DNA of 40,921 bases from Bog-756 sp036513075 (GTDB lineage: Bacteria; Actinomycetota; Acidimicrobiia; Acidimicrobiales; RAAP-2): positions 1 through 40,921 of the forward strand of contig DATBZS010000011.1 in the NCBI GenBank assembly GCA_036513075.1. The letters run 5' to 3'. How positions within the stretch are numbered: position 1 is the first letter of the stretch; each line of letters starts with the position of its first letter. The notes below the pieces were generated by a model. It was not told the DNA's origin and made no database searches. It worked only from the letters and a program-made list of their open reading frames with translations. Below are positions 33,152 to 40,921 of the stretch, piece by piece. The position numbers and the translations under genes are program-made.

Positions 33152-34567
33152 GTGGATCGGCTGAGCGCACTCGACACCGAGTTCCTGCACCTCGAGGACG
33201 GCTCCGTCCACATGGCCATCGCCGGCGCCTGCGTCTACTCCGACCCGCCGCCGACCGTGATCGAGCTCGAGCAGCTGATTGCGTCAAAGATGCACCTCAT
33301 CCCCCGGTACCGCCAGCGGGTCCGCACCGTACCCTTCGAGTTGGGCCGACCCGTGTGGGTCGACGACCCGGACTTCGACCTGGGCTACCACGTCCGCCAC
33401 ACCGCGCTCCCCTCCCCCGGCGACAACTCGACCTTCTGCCGCCTCATGGGTCGGCTGATGTCCCAGGACCTCGACCGGGACCGCCCCCCGTGGGAGATCT
33501 GGCTGGTGGAGGGACTGGTCGGCGGGAAGTGGGCCATGGTCTTCAAGGTCCACCACTGCATGGTGGACGGAATCGCCGGCGTGGGCCTCCTGACAGTCCT
33601 GCTCGATCTCAGCCCCGACACCCCGATGGGCGAGCCAGAACCGTGGGAACCCGAGGCCGAGCCCCCCGGGGCGATGAAGGTCCTCGATGCCTGGGGCGGC
33701 CTGGCCTCCGACCTGGCCGGAATGACGCGATCGGTGCCGAATTCGCTCACCCACCCGGTGCGGACCCTGCGCTCGGTGACCGCCTTCGTGGCCGGCGCCG
33801 CCCACTTCACCGAGCGTCTGAGGCCCACCGGGTCGCTCTCCATCGAAGGGCCGGTCGGCCCGCATCGGGTGTGGGCTCACGCCACGGCCTCCCTCGACGC
33901 CGTCAAGACGATCCGCACCGCCTTCGGCGGCACCGTCAACGATGTCGTCCTGGCCGCCGTATCCGGTGGTTACCGGGCCCTCCTGGTCGAACGGGGCGAC
34001 GACATCACCGGGGCGGTCGTGCGGTCCCTGGTCCCGGTGTCGACCCGGTCCGAGGCCGGGAAGGGGGTACCGGATAATCGGGTGTCCGCCCTCCTCTACG
34101 ACCTCCCTGTCCAACTGGATGACCCGGTCGAACGGCTCGAGTCGGTCAAGTCCCAGATGGCGGACCTGAAGTCTTCGGGTATCGCCGAGGCCGGCAAGAC
34201 GATGGCATCGGCCAGCGACCTCGTCCCACCCCTCGTCCTCGGCATCGTGAGCCGGACGGCCATCCGATCGATGCAACGGTTCGGCCAGCAGTCGCTCAAC
34301 ACCGTGACCACGAATGTACCCGGGCCCCAGGTCGCGCTTTACTGCCTCGGCCGGGAAATGGAGGAGTACCGTCCCTTCGTCCCCATCAGCCACGGGCTCC
34401 GGGTGGGCACGGCCATCCTCTCCTACAACGGGAAGCTCTTCTTCGGCGTGACGGGTGACTTCCAGTCGACGCCCGACGTCGCGGTCCTGGCCGACGCCAC
34501 GGCAGCGGGGATCGACGACTTGGAGGAGCGGGCCCTCGAAGCGATGGGCGACCACCGGCCGTCCTGA
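33152..34567 (+). CDS. Wax ester synthase/diacylglycerol acyltransferase (WS/DGAT)
   Basis: The 471-residue protein starts at GTG 33152 with MDRLSALDTEFLHLEDG, the family's typical N-terminus. The catalytic HHCMVDG (HHxxxDG, residues 134-140) and the PPWEIWLVEGL motif are intact, as are NDVVLAAVSGGYR and the C-terminal TTNVPGPQVALYCLG. These enzymes make wax esters or triacylglycerol from acyl-CoA at the membrane or lipid-body surface. The 207 bp before it contain no gene but a GC-rich, partly repetitive stretch. With the desaturase, it suggests neutral-lipid storage linked to acyl-chain modification. Confidence 0.94.
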   Translation: MDRLSALDTEFLHLEDGSVHMAIAGACVYSDPPPTVIELEQLIASKMHLIPRYRQRVRTVPFELGRPVWVDDPDFDLGYHVRHTALPSPGDNSTFCRLMGRLMSQDLDRDRPPWEIWLVEGLVGGKWAMVFKVHHCMVDGIAGVGLLTVLLDLSPDTPMGEPEPWEPEAEPPGAMKVLDAWGGLASDLAGMTRSVPNSLTHPVRTLRSVTAFVAGAAHFTERLRPTGSLSIEGPVGPHRVWAHATASLDAVKTIRTAFGGTVNDVVLAAVSGGYRALLVERGDDITGAVVRSLVPVSTRSEAGKGVPDNRVSALLYDLPVQLDDPVERLESVKSQMADLKSSGIAEAGKTMASASDLVPPLVLGIVSRTAIRSMQRFGQQSLNTVTTNVPGPQVALYCLGREMEEYRPFVPISHGLRVGTAILSYNGKLFFGVTGDFQSTPDVAVLADATAAGIDDLEERALEAMGDHRPS

Positions 34568-34582
34568 GCCGGACCAACGCCT

Positions 34583-35527
34583 TCAGGCTGCCGGGACCGG
34601 CTCCGGAAAGGTCCAGCTGCCGTCCAGGATCGACGGGTGCGGTCGGTACATCCGGACCACGTAGTTCCAGCCGCCCTTGACGAACAGGAAGTTGGGCGAT
34701 CCGTCCGGCTCCGGCCCGAAATCGATCGTGACCGTTCCGTCGGGGTCCGGCGTGGCCGTGACGCTGTTGACGCTGTACGAGTCGTATCGGTTCTCGTCGA
34801 AGTAGCCGTCACGGTTGTAGATCGACACCGACCAGAACCCGTCGACCGGTACTGCGGCCACCGTCAACCGGTATCGACCCACAAGCAGCGGCTTGGCGCG
34901 GATGGCGTAGTAGGCCTCCTCTTCCGGTAGCCCCCCGAAGCCAGCCGCCGTCCCGATGAGGAAGCGCACCTGGTCGACCATGCCCTTCGCCCCGAAGGTC
35001 CGGTGTGAGTCCCGGATTCCTTCGCCGAGGGCGAGCAGGTGGCGCTTGACCTCTTCGTAACTCACCTCGTCGTACCGGCCCGTGACCCAGGGTCGCGCCG
35101 AGGCCGCCTGGAGCGTCAGGCCGTCCTGGAGTCGGTTGACCTCGGCCACGTCTTCAGGGTCCACGGGGTCGACCAGGATGCGGGCGACGATGATCACGTA
35201 GGGCGAGTCGAACTCGTCGACCGTCAACGGCTCGATGCCGGGGTCGTGGACCACCCGGTTTACGTAGCCGTCCTCGTTCATGATCATGACGGTCAGGTAT
35301 CGGCCACCGGCATCGGGGACGGTGACGGTGGCGCCATGGCTGATGTCGGTGACGGCCACGCTGTAGAGGGTGTCCCGGTTCATCCGGATGACTGATTGCT
35401 GGTCGAGGGGCGTCGGATTCCGGATGTGGGTCCAGTCGTTCACCCCGGCCCCGATTGCCAGGAACCGGTCGGCCTGGAACGCCACCTCGGCCCGTGCGTA
35501 GTTGTCGACAGTTACCTCGATGGGCAT
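34583..35527 (-). CDS. DUF1254/DUF1214 protein
   Basis: The 314-residue protein starts at ATG 35527 after GAGGAG. The N-terminal half carries the DUF1254 pattern: WTHIRNPTPLDQQSVIRMNRDTLYSVAVTDIS and GRYLTVMIMNEDGYVNRV. The C-terminal half carries DUF1214: YRLTVAAVPVDGFWSVSIYNRDGYFDENRYDSYSVNSVTA and ending PHPSILDGSWTFPE. The pair forms a beta-rich two-domain protein common in actinobacteria and proteobacteria. There is no signal peptide and no known reaction. It is convergent with the WS/DGAT gene (15 bp gap) and divergent from the carboxylesterase. Confidence 0.92.
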   Translation of the reverse strand: MPIEVTVDNYARAEVAFQADRFLAIGAGVNDWTHIRNPTPLDQQSVIRMNRDTLYSVAVTDISHGATVTVPDAGGRYLTVMIMNEDGYVNRVVHDPGIEPLTVDEFDSPYVIIVARILVDPVDPEDVAEVNRLQDGLTLQAASARPWVTGRYDEVSYEEVKRHLLALGEGIRDSHRTFGAKGMVDQVRFLIGTAAGFGGLPEEEAYYAIRAKPLLVGRYRLTVAAVPVDGFWSVSIYNRDGYFDENRYDSYSVNSVTATPDPDGTVTIDFGPEPDGSPNFLFVKGGWNYVVRMYRPHPSILDGSWTFPEPVPAA

Positions 35528-35700
35528 GTGCGGGCTCCTCGTTCAGGCGGCGACCACACTCTGTCCGCGCGCTTCCCGGGAGGCAAACGCCAGTCACCTC
35601 ACCAAGCAGTCGATCCACACCGGTCGGGCCCAAGGCCCACCGACCGGGGTAGCGTTCTCGCCCGGGGCAACCGACAGCGACAATCGAACTGGGGACGTCG

Positions 35701-37170
35701 ATGGACGATGTGATCACCACCTCCTCAGGGTCGGTCCGGGGCTGCCGGACCGGCGCCATCTCCTCCTTCCTTGGCATCCCCTATGCCGCTCCTCCCTTCG
35801 GTGCCGCCCGCCTGGCTCGACCGCAGCCACCAGAACCCTGGGACGGGGTGCGGGATGCCTCGGCGTTCGGCCCGACCGCACCTAGCCCGTCGTTCGCCCC
35901 TCCACTCGACGCACTCCTCCCCGACGTGCAGGTTCCCGGTGAGGACTGCCTCAACCTCAACGTCTGGACACCGGACGTGGGCGCCGCAGGACTACCGGTC
36001 ATGGTGTGGATCCATGGCGGCGCTTTCCGGAACGGCTCGAGCGGGGTCCCGTGGTACTACGGCGACCGCTTCGCCCGCGACGGCATCGTCTGCGTGACCC
36101 TGAACTATCGGCTCGGTTGCGAAGGATTCCTCTACCTGGACGACGGCCCGGCCAACCGGGGCCTCCTCGACCAACTGGCCGCACTCGAATGGGTACACAC
36201 CAATATCCGGGCCTTCGGCGGCGACCCCGACAACGTCACTGTGTTCGGAGTGTCCGCCGGGGCGATGTCGGTCGTGACACTTCTGTCCGTGCCGCGATCG
36301 GCCGGCCTCTTTCGGCGCGCCATCGCCCAGAGCGGCGCCGGCCACCAGGTGTTGACGCCGGACACGGCCAGGTCGGTGACCCGCGAACTGGCACGGAGGC
36401 TCGGCGTCGATCCGACGACCGAAGGGTTCGCCTCCGTAACTCCCGACCGTTTGATCGTCGAGCAACGCCAGCTCTCCGACGCCATCGACGCCGAGCCGGA
36501 TCCGCACCGGTGGGGAGAGATCGGCCTGGACAAGCTCCCGTTCGCGCCGGTCCTCGACGGCGAACTCCTCGTAGCACGGCCCATGGAGCGCTTCGCCGCC
36601 GGTAGCGGTGGTGACGTCGACCTCATGATCGGGACCAACCGGGACGAGCTGCGCCTCTACCTCGTCCCCAACGGACTCATCGACTTCATCGACGACGGAG
36701 CGCTCGCCGGATTCGCCGCCCGCCTCGGTCTCGATCCGTTTGGGACGGACGTCTATGCGTCGACCACGGCGACTCCCGGTGAGATCTTCGCTGACGTCTA
36801 CACCGACTGGTACTTCCGGATCCCGGCCATCCGGACGGCCGAGGCCCACCGGGGCCGGTCCCACATGTATGAATTTGCTTGGAGATCACCGGCCTTCGGT
36901 GGGCGGCTGGGCGCGTGCCACGCACTGGAGGTCGGGTTCGTATTCGACACGCTCGACGAACCGGGTGGTGGACCACTCGTTGGTCCGGCCCCACCCCACG
37001 AACTGGCTACGGCCATGCACGCCGCCTGGGTGGCGTTCGCCCACACTGGTGACCCGGGCTGGGATGCCTATGCAGCCGATGGGCGGGCGACCATGCGCTT
37101 CGACGAGGCGTCATCGGTCGTGTCCGACCCCCGATCAGCGCAGCGGGCCGTCTGGGACGGCATCCGGTGA
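35701..37170 (+). CDS. Type-B carboxylesterase
   Basis: The 489-residue esterase has the type-B signature: SSFLGIPYAAPPFGAARL, EDCLNLNVWTP (cysteine-containing EDCLxLN, residues 81-91), the oxyanion HGGAF, and the nucleophile elbow FGVSAGAMSV with Ser185. The acid is probably Glu in GTNRDELRLYL and the base His in GACHALEVGFVF. No signal peptide is visible, so it is probably cytoplasmic. These enzymes hydrolyse carboxylic esters of broad range; a sterol or lipid ester is possible here. It is convergent with the alcohol dehydrogenase gene. Confidence 0.94.
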   Translation: MDDVITTSSGSVRGCRTGAISSFLGIPYAAPPFGAARLARPQPPEPWDGVRDASAFGPTAPSPSFAPPLDALLPDVQVPGEDCLNLNVWTPDVGAAGLPVMVWIHGGAFRNGSSGVPWYYGDRFARDGIVCVTLNYRLGCEGFLYLDDGPANRGLLDQLAALEWVHTNIRAFGGDPDNVTVFGVSAGAMSVVTLLSVPRSAGLFRRAIAQSGAGHQVLTPDTARSVTRELARRLGVDPTTEGFASVTPDRLIVEQRQLSDAIDAEPDPHRWGEIGLDKLPFAPVLDGELLVARPMERFAAGSGGDVDLMIGTNRDELRLYLVPNGLIDFIDDGALAGFAARLGLDPFGTDVYASTTATPGEIFADVYTDWYFRIPAIRTAEAHRGRSHMYEFAWRSPAFGGRLGACHALEVGFVFDTLDEPGGGPLVGPAPPHELATAMHAAWVAFAHTGDPGWDAYAADGRATMRFDEASSVVSDPRSAQRAVWDGIR

Positions 37171-37264
37171 ACCGATGGCAGGGGAAACGATGGTATGGCG
37201 TCCGGTGAACCGGGCACGCTAACTCCGGAGACCGTCAGCCCCGACGGGTTCAGACCGGACGCCG

Positions 37265-38371
37265 TCAGAAGGTCAGGACGCCACGCGCGAGTTTGCCCGC
37301 CTCCATGTCCTCGATGATCTCCCGGAAGCCCTCGAGGGGCTTCTGCTCGGTGACCAGCTCGTCCAGCATCAGCTTGCCCGAGAGGTACAGCTCGACCATC
37401 AGCGGGATGTCGTGGTGGGGACGCGAGGACCCGTAGCGACAGCCGAGCAGTCCGCGATCGACGTAGGCGAGGGCGTTCACGTCCACCGCCACCTCCGTAC
37501 CCTGGGGCGGAATACCGATGGCCAACGCGTTGCCGCCCCAGTCGAGTACGTCGAGGGCATTGCGCAGCACGGCCGGGTGGCCGACGCAATCGAACGACCA
37601 GTTCACGCCGCCGGTCCAGCCGAGGGCACCGGTCACCTTGGACGGCCCGGGGGGAACGATCTCACGGATGGCGGCCACCGCGTCGGTCTCGGAGGCATTG
37701 ACGAAGTGGGTGGCGCCGAACTGGCGGGCCAGGCCCTCCTTGGAGGCGAGCGTGTCCACTGCGATGATCCGGCTGGCCCCGGCCAGGCGCAGGCCTTGGA
37801 TCACGTTGAGGCCGACCCCGCCGACACCGAAAACGGCGGAGGTCTCCCCCGCCTGGACCTTGGCCCGGTTCAGCACTGCGCCGACACCGGTCAGTACGCC
37901 GCAGCCGATCAGGCACGCCGAAGTCATGGGCACGTCCTTCGAGATCTTGACGGCCTGAACCTCCTTGACGATGGTCGACTCGGCGAACACCGACGTTGCG
38001 GCGAAGTTCGATGCCGGCTCCCCCTTGTAGGTGAACGGGGTCGACACGTTGCCCAGTGTCTTGACGCACCACGTCGGGTGGCCGGTGGCACATGCCCGGC
38101 AGGTCCCGCAGCTCGCCAGGGTGGCGATGACCACATGGTCACCGGGCTTGACCGACCGGACCTCGCTGCCGACGGCCTCGATGACGCCGGCGCCCTCGTG
38201 GCCCAGTACCGACGGCGCCTTCCACGGGATGGTGCCGTTGATGACCGAGAGGTCGCTGTGACAGACGCCGGCCGCGCCGATAGCCACCCGGACCTCGGTC
38301 GGCCCGGGATCACCAATGGTCAGCTGGTCGGTGACCTCGACGTCGGATCCGGTGTAGACGATGCCTCGCAC
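37265..38371 (-). CDS. Zinc-dependent alcohol dehydrogenase (MDR family)
   Basis: The 368-residue enzyme starts at GTG 38371 with AAAGGAG six bases upstream. The catalytic zinc site is Cys37 (GVCHSDLSV) and His58-Glu59 (LGHEGAG) plus Cys in LIGCGVLTG. A structural zinc site is formed by Cys88, Cys91, Cys94 and Cys102. The Rossmann motif is FGVGGVGLNVIQG. It resembles actinobacterial class-III/AdhD-like alcohol dehydrogenases that oxidise alcohols to aldehydes with NAD. It is 64 bp downstream of the FadD3-like gene, in the same run. A role in making the acid that is then CoA-activated, or in a ring-alcohol step, is plausible. Confidence 0.93.
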   Translation of the reverse strand: MRGIVYTGSDVEVTDQLTIGDPGPTEVRVAIGAAGVCHSDLSVINGTIPWKAPSVLGHEGAGVIEAVGSEVRSVKPGDHVVIATLASCGTCRACATGHPTWCVKTLGNVSTPFTYKGEPASNFAATSVFAESTIVKEVQAVKISKDVPMTSACLIGCGVLTGVGAVLNRAKVQAGETSAVFGVGGVGLNVIQGLRLAGASRIIAVDTLASKEGLARQFGATHFVNASETDAVAAIREIVPPGPSKVTGALGWTGGVNWSFDCVGHPAVLRNALDVLDWGGNALAIGIPPQGTEVAVDVNALAYVDRGLLGCRYGSSRPHHDIPLMVELYLSGKLMLDELVTEQKPLEGFREIIEDMEAGKLARGVLTF

Positions 38372-38435
38372 GTGTTGCTCCTTTGCCTTGGGTGTTGCGC
38401 TACCTTCGATGTTGCGAGCGTGGACGGGCGCCCGT

Positions 38436-40115
38436 TCAGGCTCCGAATCGAGCCCGAAGCTCGCGTTTGAGGACTTTGCCACTGGCGTTGGCCGGGAGCA
38501 CGTCGACGATCTCCACCCGACGGGGCACCTTGAAGTTGGCCAGTTGCTCTTTGGCGAATTCCGGCAGCTGACCAGCCAGGCGCGAGGCGTCGGCGTCGAC
38601 TGCAGGGACGACAACGGCCAATCCGACCTCGCCCATCCGGTGGTCGGGGACCCCGACCACCGCCACCTGGGCGACGCCGGGGTGACGACGCAGGACGGCT
38701 TCGATCTCGGCCGGGTACACATTGAAGCCGCCGGAGACGTACATATCCTTCAGCCGGTCGGTGATCGCCAGATTGCCTGCGGCGTCGACGAAGCCGACGT
38801 CTCCCGTGTGGAGCCATCCCTCCCCGTCGATGGCGGCGGCAGTGGCTTCGTCGTCACGGAAGTAGCCGGACATCACGTTGTAGCCCCGGACCACGATCTC
38901 GCCCTCCACCCCGGTCGCCACCTCACCGCCGTCGGCATCGACGATGCGCACCTCCACGTCCGGGATGGCACGACCCGAGGTTGCCGAGATCACCTCGGCG
39001 GAGTCGCCACGTCGGCACATGGTGACGGTGCCGGTGGCCTCGGTCAGCCCATAGGCAGTCAACACCGTCTCGATTCCCATGTCGGACCAGAGAGACTCGA
39101 CCAGCTCCACCGGCACCACGGCGGCACCGGTCACCACCAGGCGGAGGGTCGAAAGGTCGTAGCCGTCCCGCTTCGGGTGGTCGAGGATCGACTGGAAGAT
39201 GGTCGGTGGGCCGGGCAGCACACTTATGTGCTCGTCGGCCACGCGCTGCAGGACCACGTCGACGTCGAACACAGGCTCGGGCACCATGGTGGCTCCCGCC
39301 ATGAGGCAGGCCAGGATCCCGGCCTTGTATCCGAAGGTGTGGAAGAACGGGTTCACGATCAGGTAGCGGTCACCGGCCCGCAGCCCGACCACCTCGGCCC
39401 AGGTGGCGAAGGTCCGGAGCGTCTGGCTGTGGGTGGTCATCGCCCCCTTGGGATGGCCAGTGGTCCCCGAGGTGAACACCAGGTCGGACACGTCGGTCGG
39501 CGTGAGCGATGCCGTGCGGCCGGCGGCCACATCAGATTCGCACCGGGCGGCCTCGGCGAGGAAGTCAGCCCAGCCGACCGTGCCGGCACCGGCCGTATTC
39601 GCAACCACGGCGTCGTCGACCCCGTCGGTGCGCAGTACGACGACCCGTTCGAGGTCGGGAACCGACCCACCGGCCGCTATCGCTTCGTCGAGCATGGCGG
39701 GATAGTCCGTGCCGAGGAACCCCTGGACCGTAAAGAGGAGCCGGGCCCCCGACGCCCGCAGGATGTAGGCGGCCTCGGCTCCCTTGTAGCGGGTATTGAG
39801 GGGTACCAGTACAGCCCCCGCCCCGACAGCGCCCAGCGCGGCCACGATCCACTCGGCGCAGTTGGGAGCCCACACCGCGATCCGGTCGCCACGCTCGATC
39901 CCGTTGGCCATGACTGCCCGAGTGGCGGTCGCCACCTCATCGGCCAGCCGGTCGAAGGACCAGCGGGTGACTGTCCCGCCAGGTCCGTTGCGGTCGACCA
40001 CGGCCTCGGCCCCGCCGAACCGGGCGGCGGCATCCTGGACGAGGCCAGGAAGCGTCCCCCATTGAAGGTCCCCCCGGGGATCGGTCACATCTGACACGCC
40101 GTCAGGGTAGTGCAT
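38436..40115 (-). CDS. fadD3: FadD3-like acyl-CoA ligase (HIP-CoA ligase type)
   Basis: The 559-residue adenylate-forming enzyme contains LVFTSGTTGHPKGAM (residues 212-226), PFFHTFGYKAGILACL, ISVLPGPPTIFQSILDHP, LTAYGLTEATGTVTM and ITDRLKDMYVSGGFNVYPAEIE, and ends with NASGKVLKRELR. These blocks closely recall mycobacterial FadD3, which activates HIP, the indanedione propionate left after steroid A/B-ring breakdown, to its CoA ester. The neighbouring IpdF-like gene makes this assignment much stronger. ATG 40115 is used; GTG 40088 is an alternative. It belongs to the same minus-strand run as the IpdF-like and alcohol dehydrogenase genes. Confidence 0.88.
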   Translation of the reverse strand: MHYPDGVSDVTDPRGDLQWGTLPGLVQDAAARFGGAEAVVDRNGPGGTVTRWSFDRLADEVATATRAVMANGIERGDRIAVWAPNCAEWIVAALGAVGAGAVLVPLNTRYKGAEAAYILRASGARLLFTVQGFLGTDYPAMLDEAIAAGGSVPDLERVVVLRTDGVDDAVVANTAGAGTVGWADFLAEAARCESDVAAGRTASLTPTDVSDLVFTSGTTGHPKGAMTTHSQTLRTFATWAEVVGLRAGDRYLIVNPFFHTFGYKAGILACLMAGATMVPEPVFDVDVVLQRVADEHISVLPGPPTIFQSILDHPKRDGYDLSTLRLVVTGAAVVPVELVESLWSDMGIETVLTAYGLTEATGTVTMCRRGDSAEVISATSGRAIPDVEVRIVDADGGEVATGVEGEIVVRGYNVMSGYFRDDEATAAAIDGEGWLHTGDVGFVDAAGNLAITDRLKDMYVSGGFNVYPAEIEAVLRRHPGVAQVAVVGVPDHRMGEVGLAVVVPAVDADASRLAGQLPEFAKEQLANFKVPRRVEIVDVLPANASGKVLKRELRARFGA

Positions 40116-40150
40116 CGCCTTCCGACCATGATCGGCCGGCAGCACCCGGC

Positions 40151-40921
40151 TCAGGGGTGTTGACTGCTGACCGACACGACCTCGCCGGTCATGAAGGTGG
40201 CGTATTCGCTGGCCAGGAAGGCGATCACACTGGCCACCTCCCACACCTCGGCGCCACGCCCGAACGCCTCGCGTCGGGCCAGTTCGGCAAGGTCCTCGTC
40301 GGCCATCACCTTGTTGAGGAACGGGTGCACGGCCAGGCTCGGCGAAACGGCATTGACGCGGACGCCATGGGGCGCGGCCTCGATGGCGGAGCACCGGGTG
40401 AGGGCCATGACGCCGGCTTTGGCCGCCGCGTAGTGGGCCTGGCCGGCCTGGGCCCGCCAGCCCAGCACGCTGGCGTTATTGACGATGATCCCACCGCCTG
40501 CCCGGGAGTAGAAGTGGCGGAGAGCGGCCCGCGTGCACCGGAACGTCCCGGTGAGAGTGATGTCGAGGACGAGGTCCCACTGCTCGTCGGTCATGTCGAC
40601 GACGTCGACCTGGCCGCCCAGTCCGGCGTTGTTGACGGCCACGTCGAACCGCCCATGCTCGGCCACCGCCGCGTCGTAGAGACCCTGGACTTCGGACTCG
40701 ACGGTGACGTTGCAGGGTACGGCCAGCGGACGGACGCCCTTGGCCTCGGGCACCTCGGCCAGCGCATCGGCGGCCTCGCCGAGCCGGCGCTCATGGGCGT
40801 CGGACACCACTACGGTGCCCCCTTCTTCGATGCAGCGTTTGGCAGTGGCGAACCCGATGCCGGTCCCGGCGGCAGCCGTGATGACCACGATCTTGCCCTC
40901 GAGCAACCCGTGGCCGGCCGG
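40151..40921 (-). CDS. ipdF: IpdF-like SDR, 5' end beyond the window
   Basis: At least 256 residues are visible. Upstream of TTG 40906 the frame stays open to the edge and encodes PAGHG before LLEGK, so the real start lies outside the window. Motifs are VVITAAAGTGIGFATA (not the common TGxxxGIG), VNNAGLGGQ, NNASVLGWRAQ with the catalytic Ser, and HYAAAKAGVMALTRCSAIEAAPHG with Tyr and Lys, ending GEVVSVSSQHP. These blocks strongly recall mycobacterial IpdF (Rv3559c), which interconverts a ring hydroxyl and ketone on HIP-derived CoA thioesters in steroid C/D-ring catabolism. It lies 35 bp upstream of the FadD3-like gene; more pathway genes are expected to the right. Confidence 0.88.
   Translation of the reverse strand, partial: PAGHGLLEGKIVVITAAAGTGIGFATAKRCIEEGGTVVVSDAHERRLGEAADALAEVPEAKGVRPLAVPCNVTVESEVQGLYDAAVAEHGRFDVAVNNAGLGGQVDVVDMTDEQWDLVLDITLTGTFRCTRAALRHFYSRAGGGIIVNNASVLGWRAQAGQAHYAAAKAGVMALTRCSAIEAAPHGVRVNAVSPSLAVHPFLNKVMADEDLAELARREAFGRGAEVWEVASVIAFLASEYATFMTGEVVSVSSQHP

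Noticed and set aside
38361..40094. A 577-codon plus-strand frame
   Set aside because: It is the complement of the FadD3-like ligase, rich in His/Gly/Arg/Val, with no family motif. High GC creates such antisense frames.
1..40921. CRISPR array, rRNA, transposase, riboswitch or origin
   Set aside because: No regularly spaced repeats, no rRNA-like sequence, no transposase motifs and no recognisable riboswitch before the Ni/Co permease or elsewhere.

Overview
The window is GC-rich (roughly two thirds G+C by eye), densely coded and fully bacterial. The gene families point to an actinobacterium, most likely an Acidimicrobiia-type organism: an F420-type luciferase-like oxidoreductase, cytochrome P450s with a CxxHxxC ferredoxin, a split acyl-CoA dehydrogenase pair, a WS/DGAT acyltransferase, TIGR00266/AIM24, a DUF1254 protein, and mycobacterial-style FadD3 and IpdF homologues. 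Taxonomy is inference from these families; there is no rRNA and no complete tRNA gene in the window.

Layout. (1) 1-1900: a lower-GC, gene-poor stretch with a seven-repeat secreted lipoprotein, ending at a 3' half-tRNA (anticodon NTT, Lys or Asn) that looks like the right-hand attachment scar of an integrated element. (2) 1932-15001: mostly single housekeeping or accessory genes: P450, aldose epimerase, SurE, hydrolases, nitrilase, ArfB-like release factor, SDR, GNAT, Mug-type DNA glycosylase, ABM protein, FrnE-like DsbA, a nickel/cobalt permease, an LLM oxidoreductase and a small zinc ribbon. (3) 15051-21668: a six-gene minus-strand operon (catalytic acyl-CoA dehydrogenase, non-catalytic partner, VOC protein, rhodanese, DUF4031, TLP1-type thiolase-like protein) divergent from a true thiolase. 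A KstR-like operator and a second palindrome lie between them. (4) 21952-24526: ureohydrolase, then a P450-ferredoxin pair. (5) 24986-29995: a minus-strand operon of two acyl-CoA ligases, a dimeric-barrel (EthD-like) protein and an SDR, with a 24-bp tandem repeat inside it. (6) 30227-35527: AIM24 protein, methyltransferase, membrane desaturase, WS/DGAT and DUF1254. (7) 35701-40921: type-B carboxylesterase, then a minus-strand run of zinc alcohol dehydrogenase, FadD3-like CoA ligase and IpdF-like dehydrogenase, the last running off the right edge.

Together, regions 3, 4, 5 and 7 read as a lipid/sterol-like CoA-thioester catabolic neighbourhood: P450 hydroxylation, CoA activation, dehydrogenation by a heteromeric dehydrogenase, thiolysis, and at the right edge the start of a steroid C/D-ring (HIP) module. 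Region 6 adds desaturation and storage-lipid synthesis. Substrates are inferred from family resemblance recalled from memory, not from alignments.
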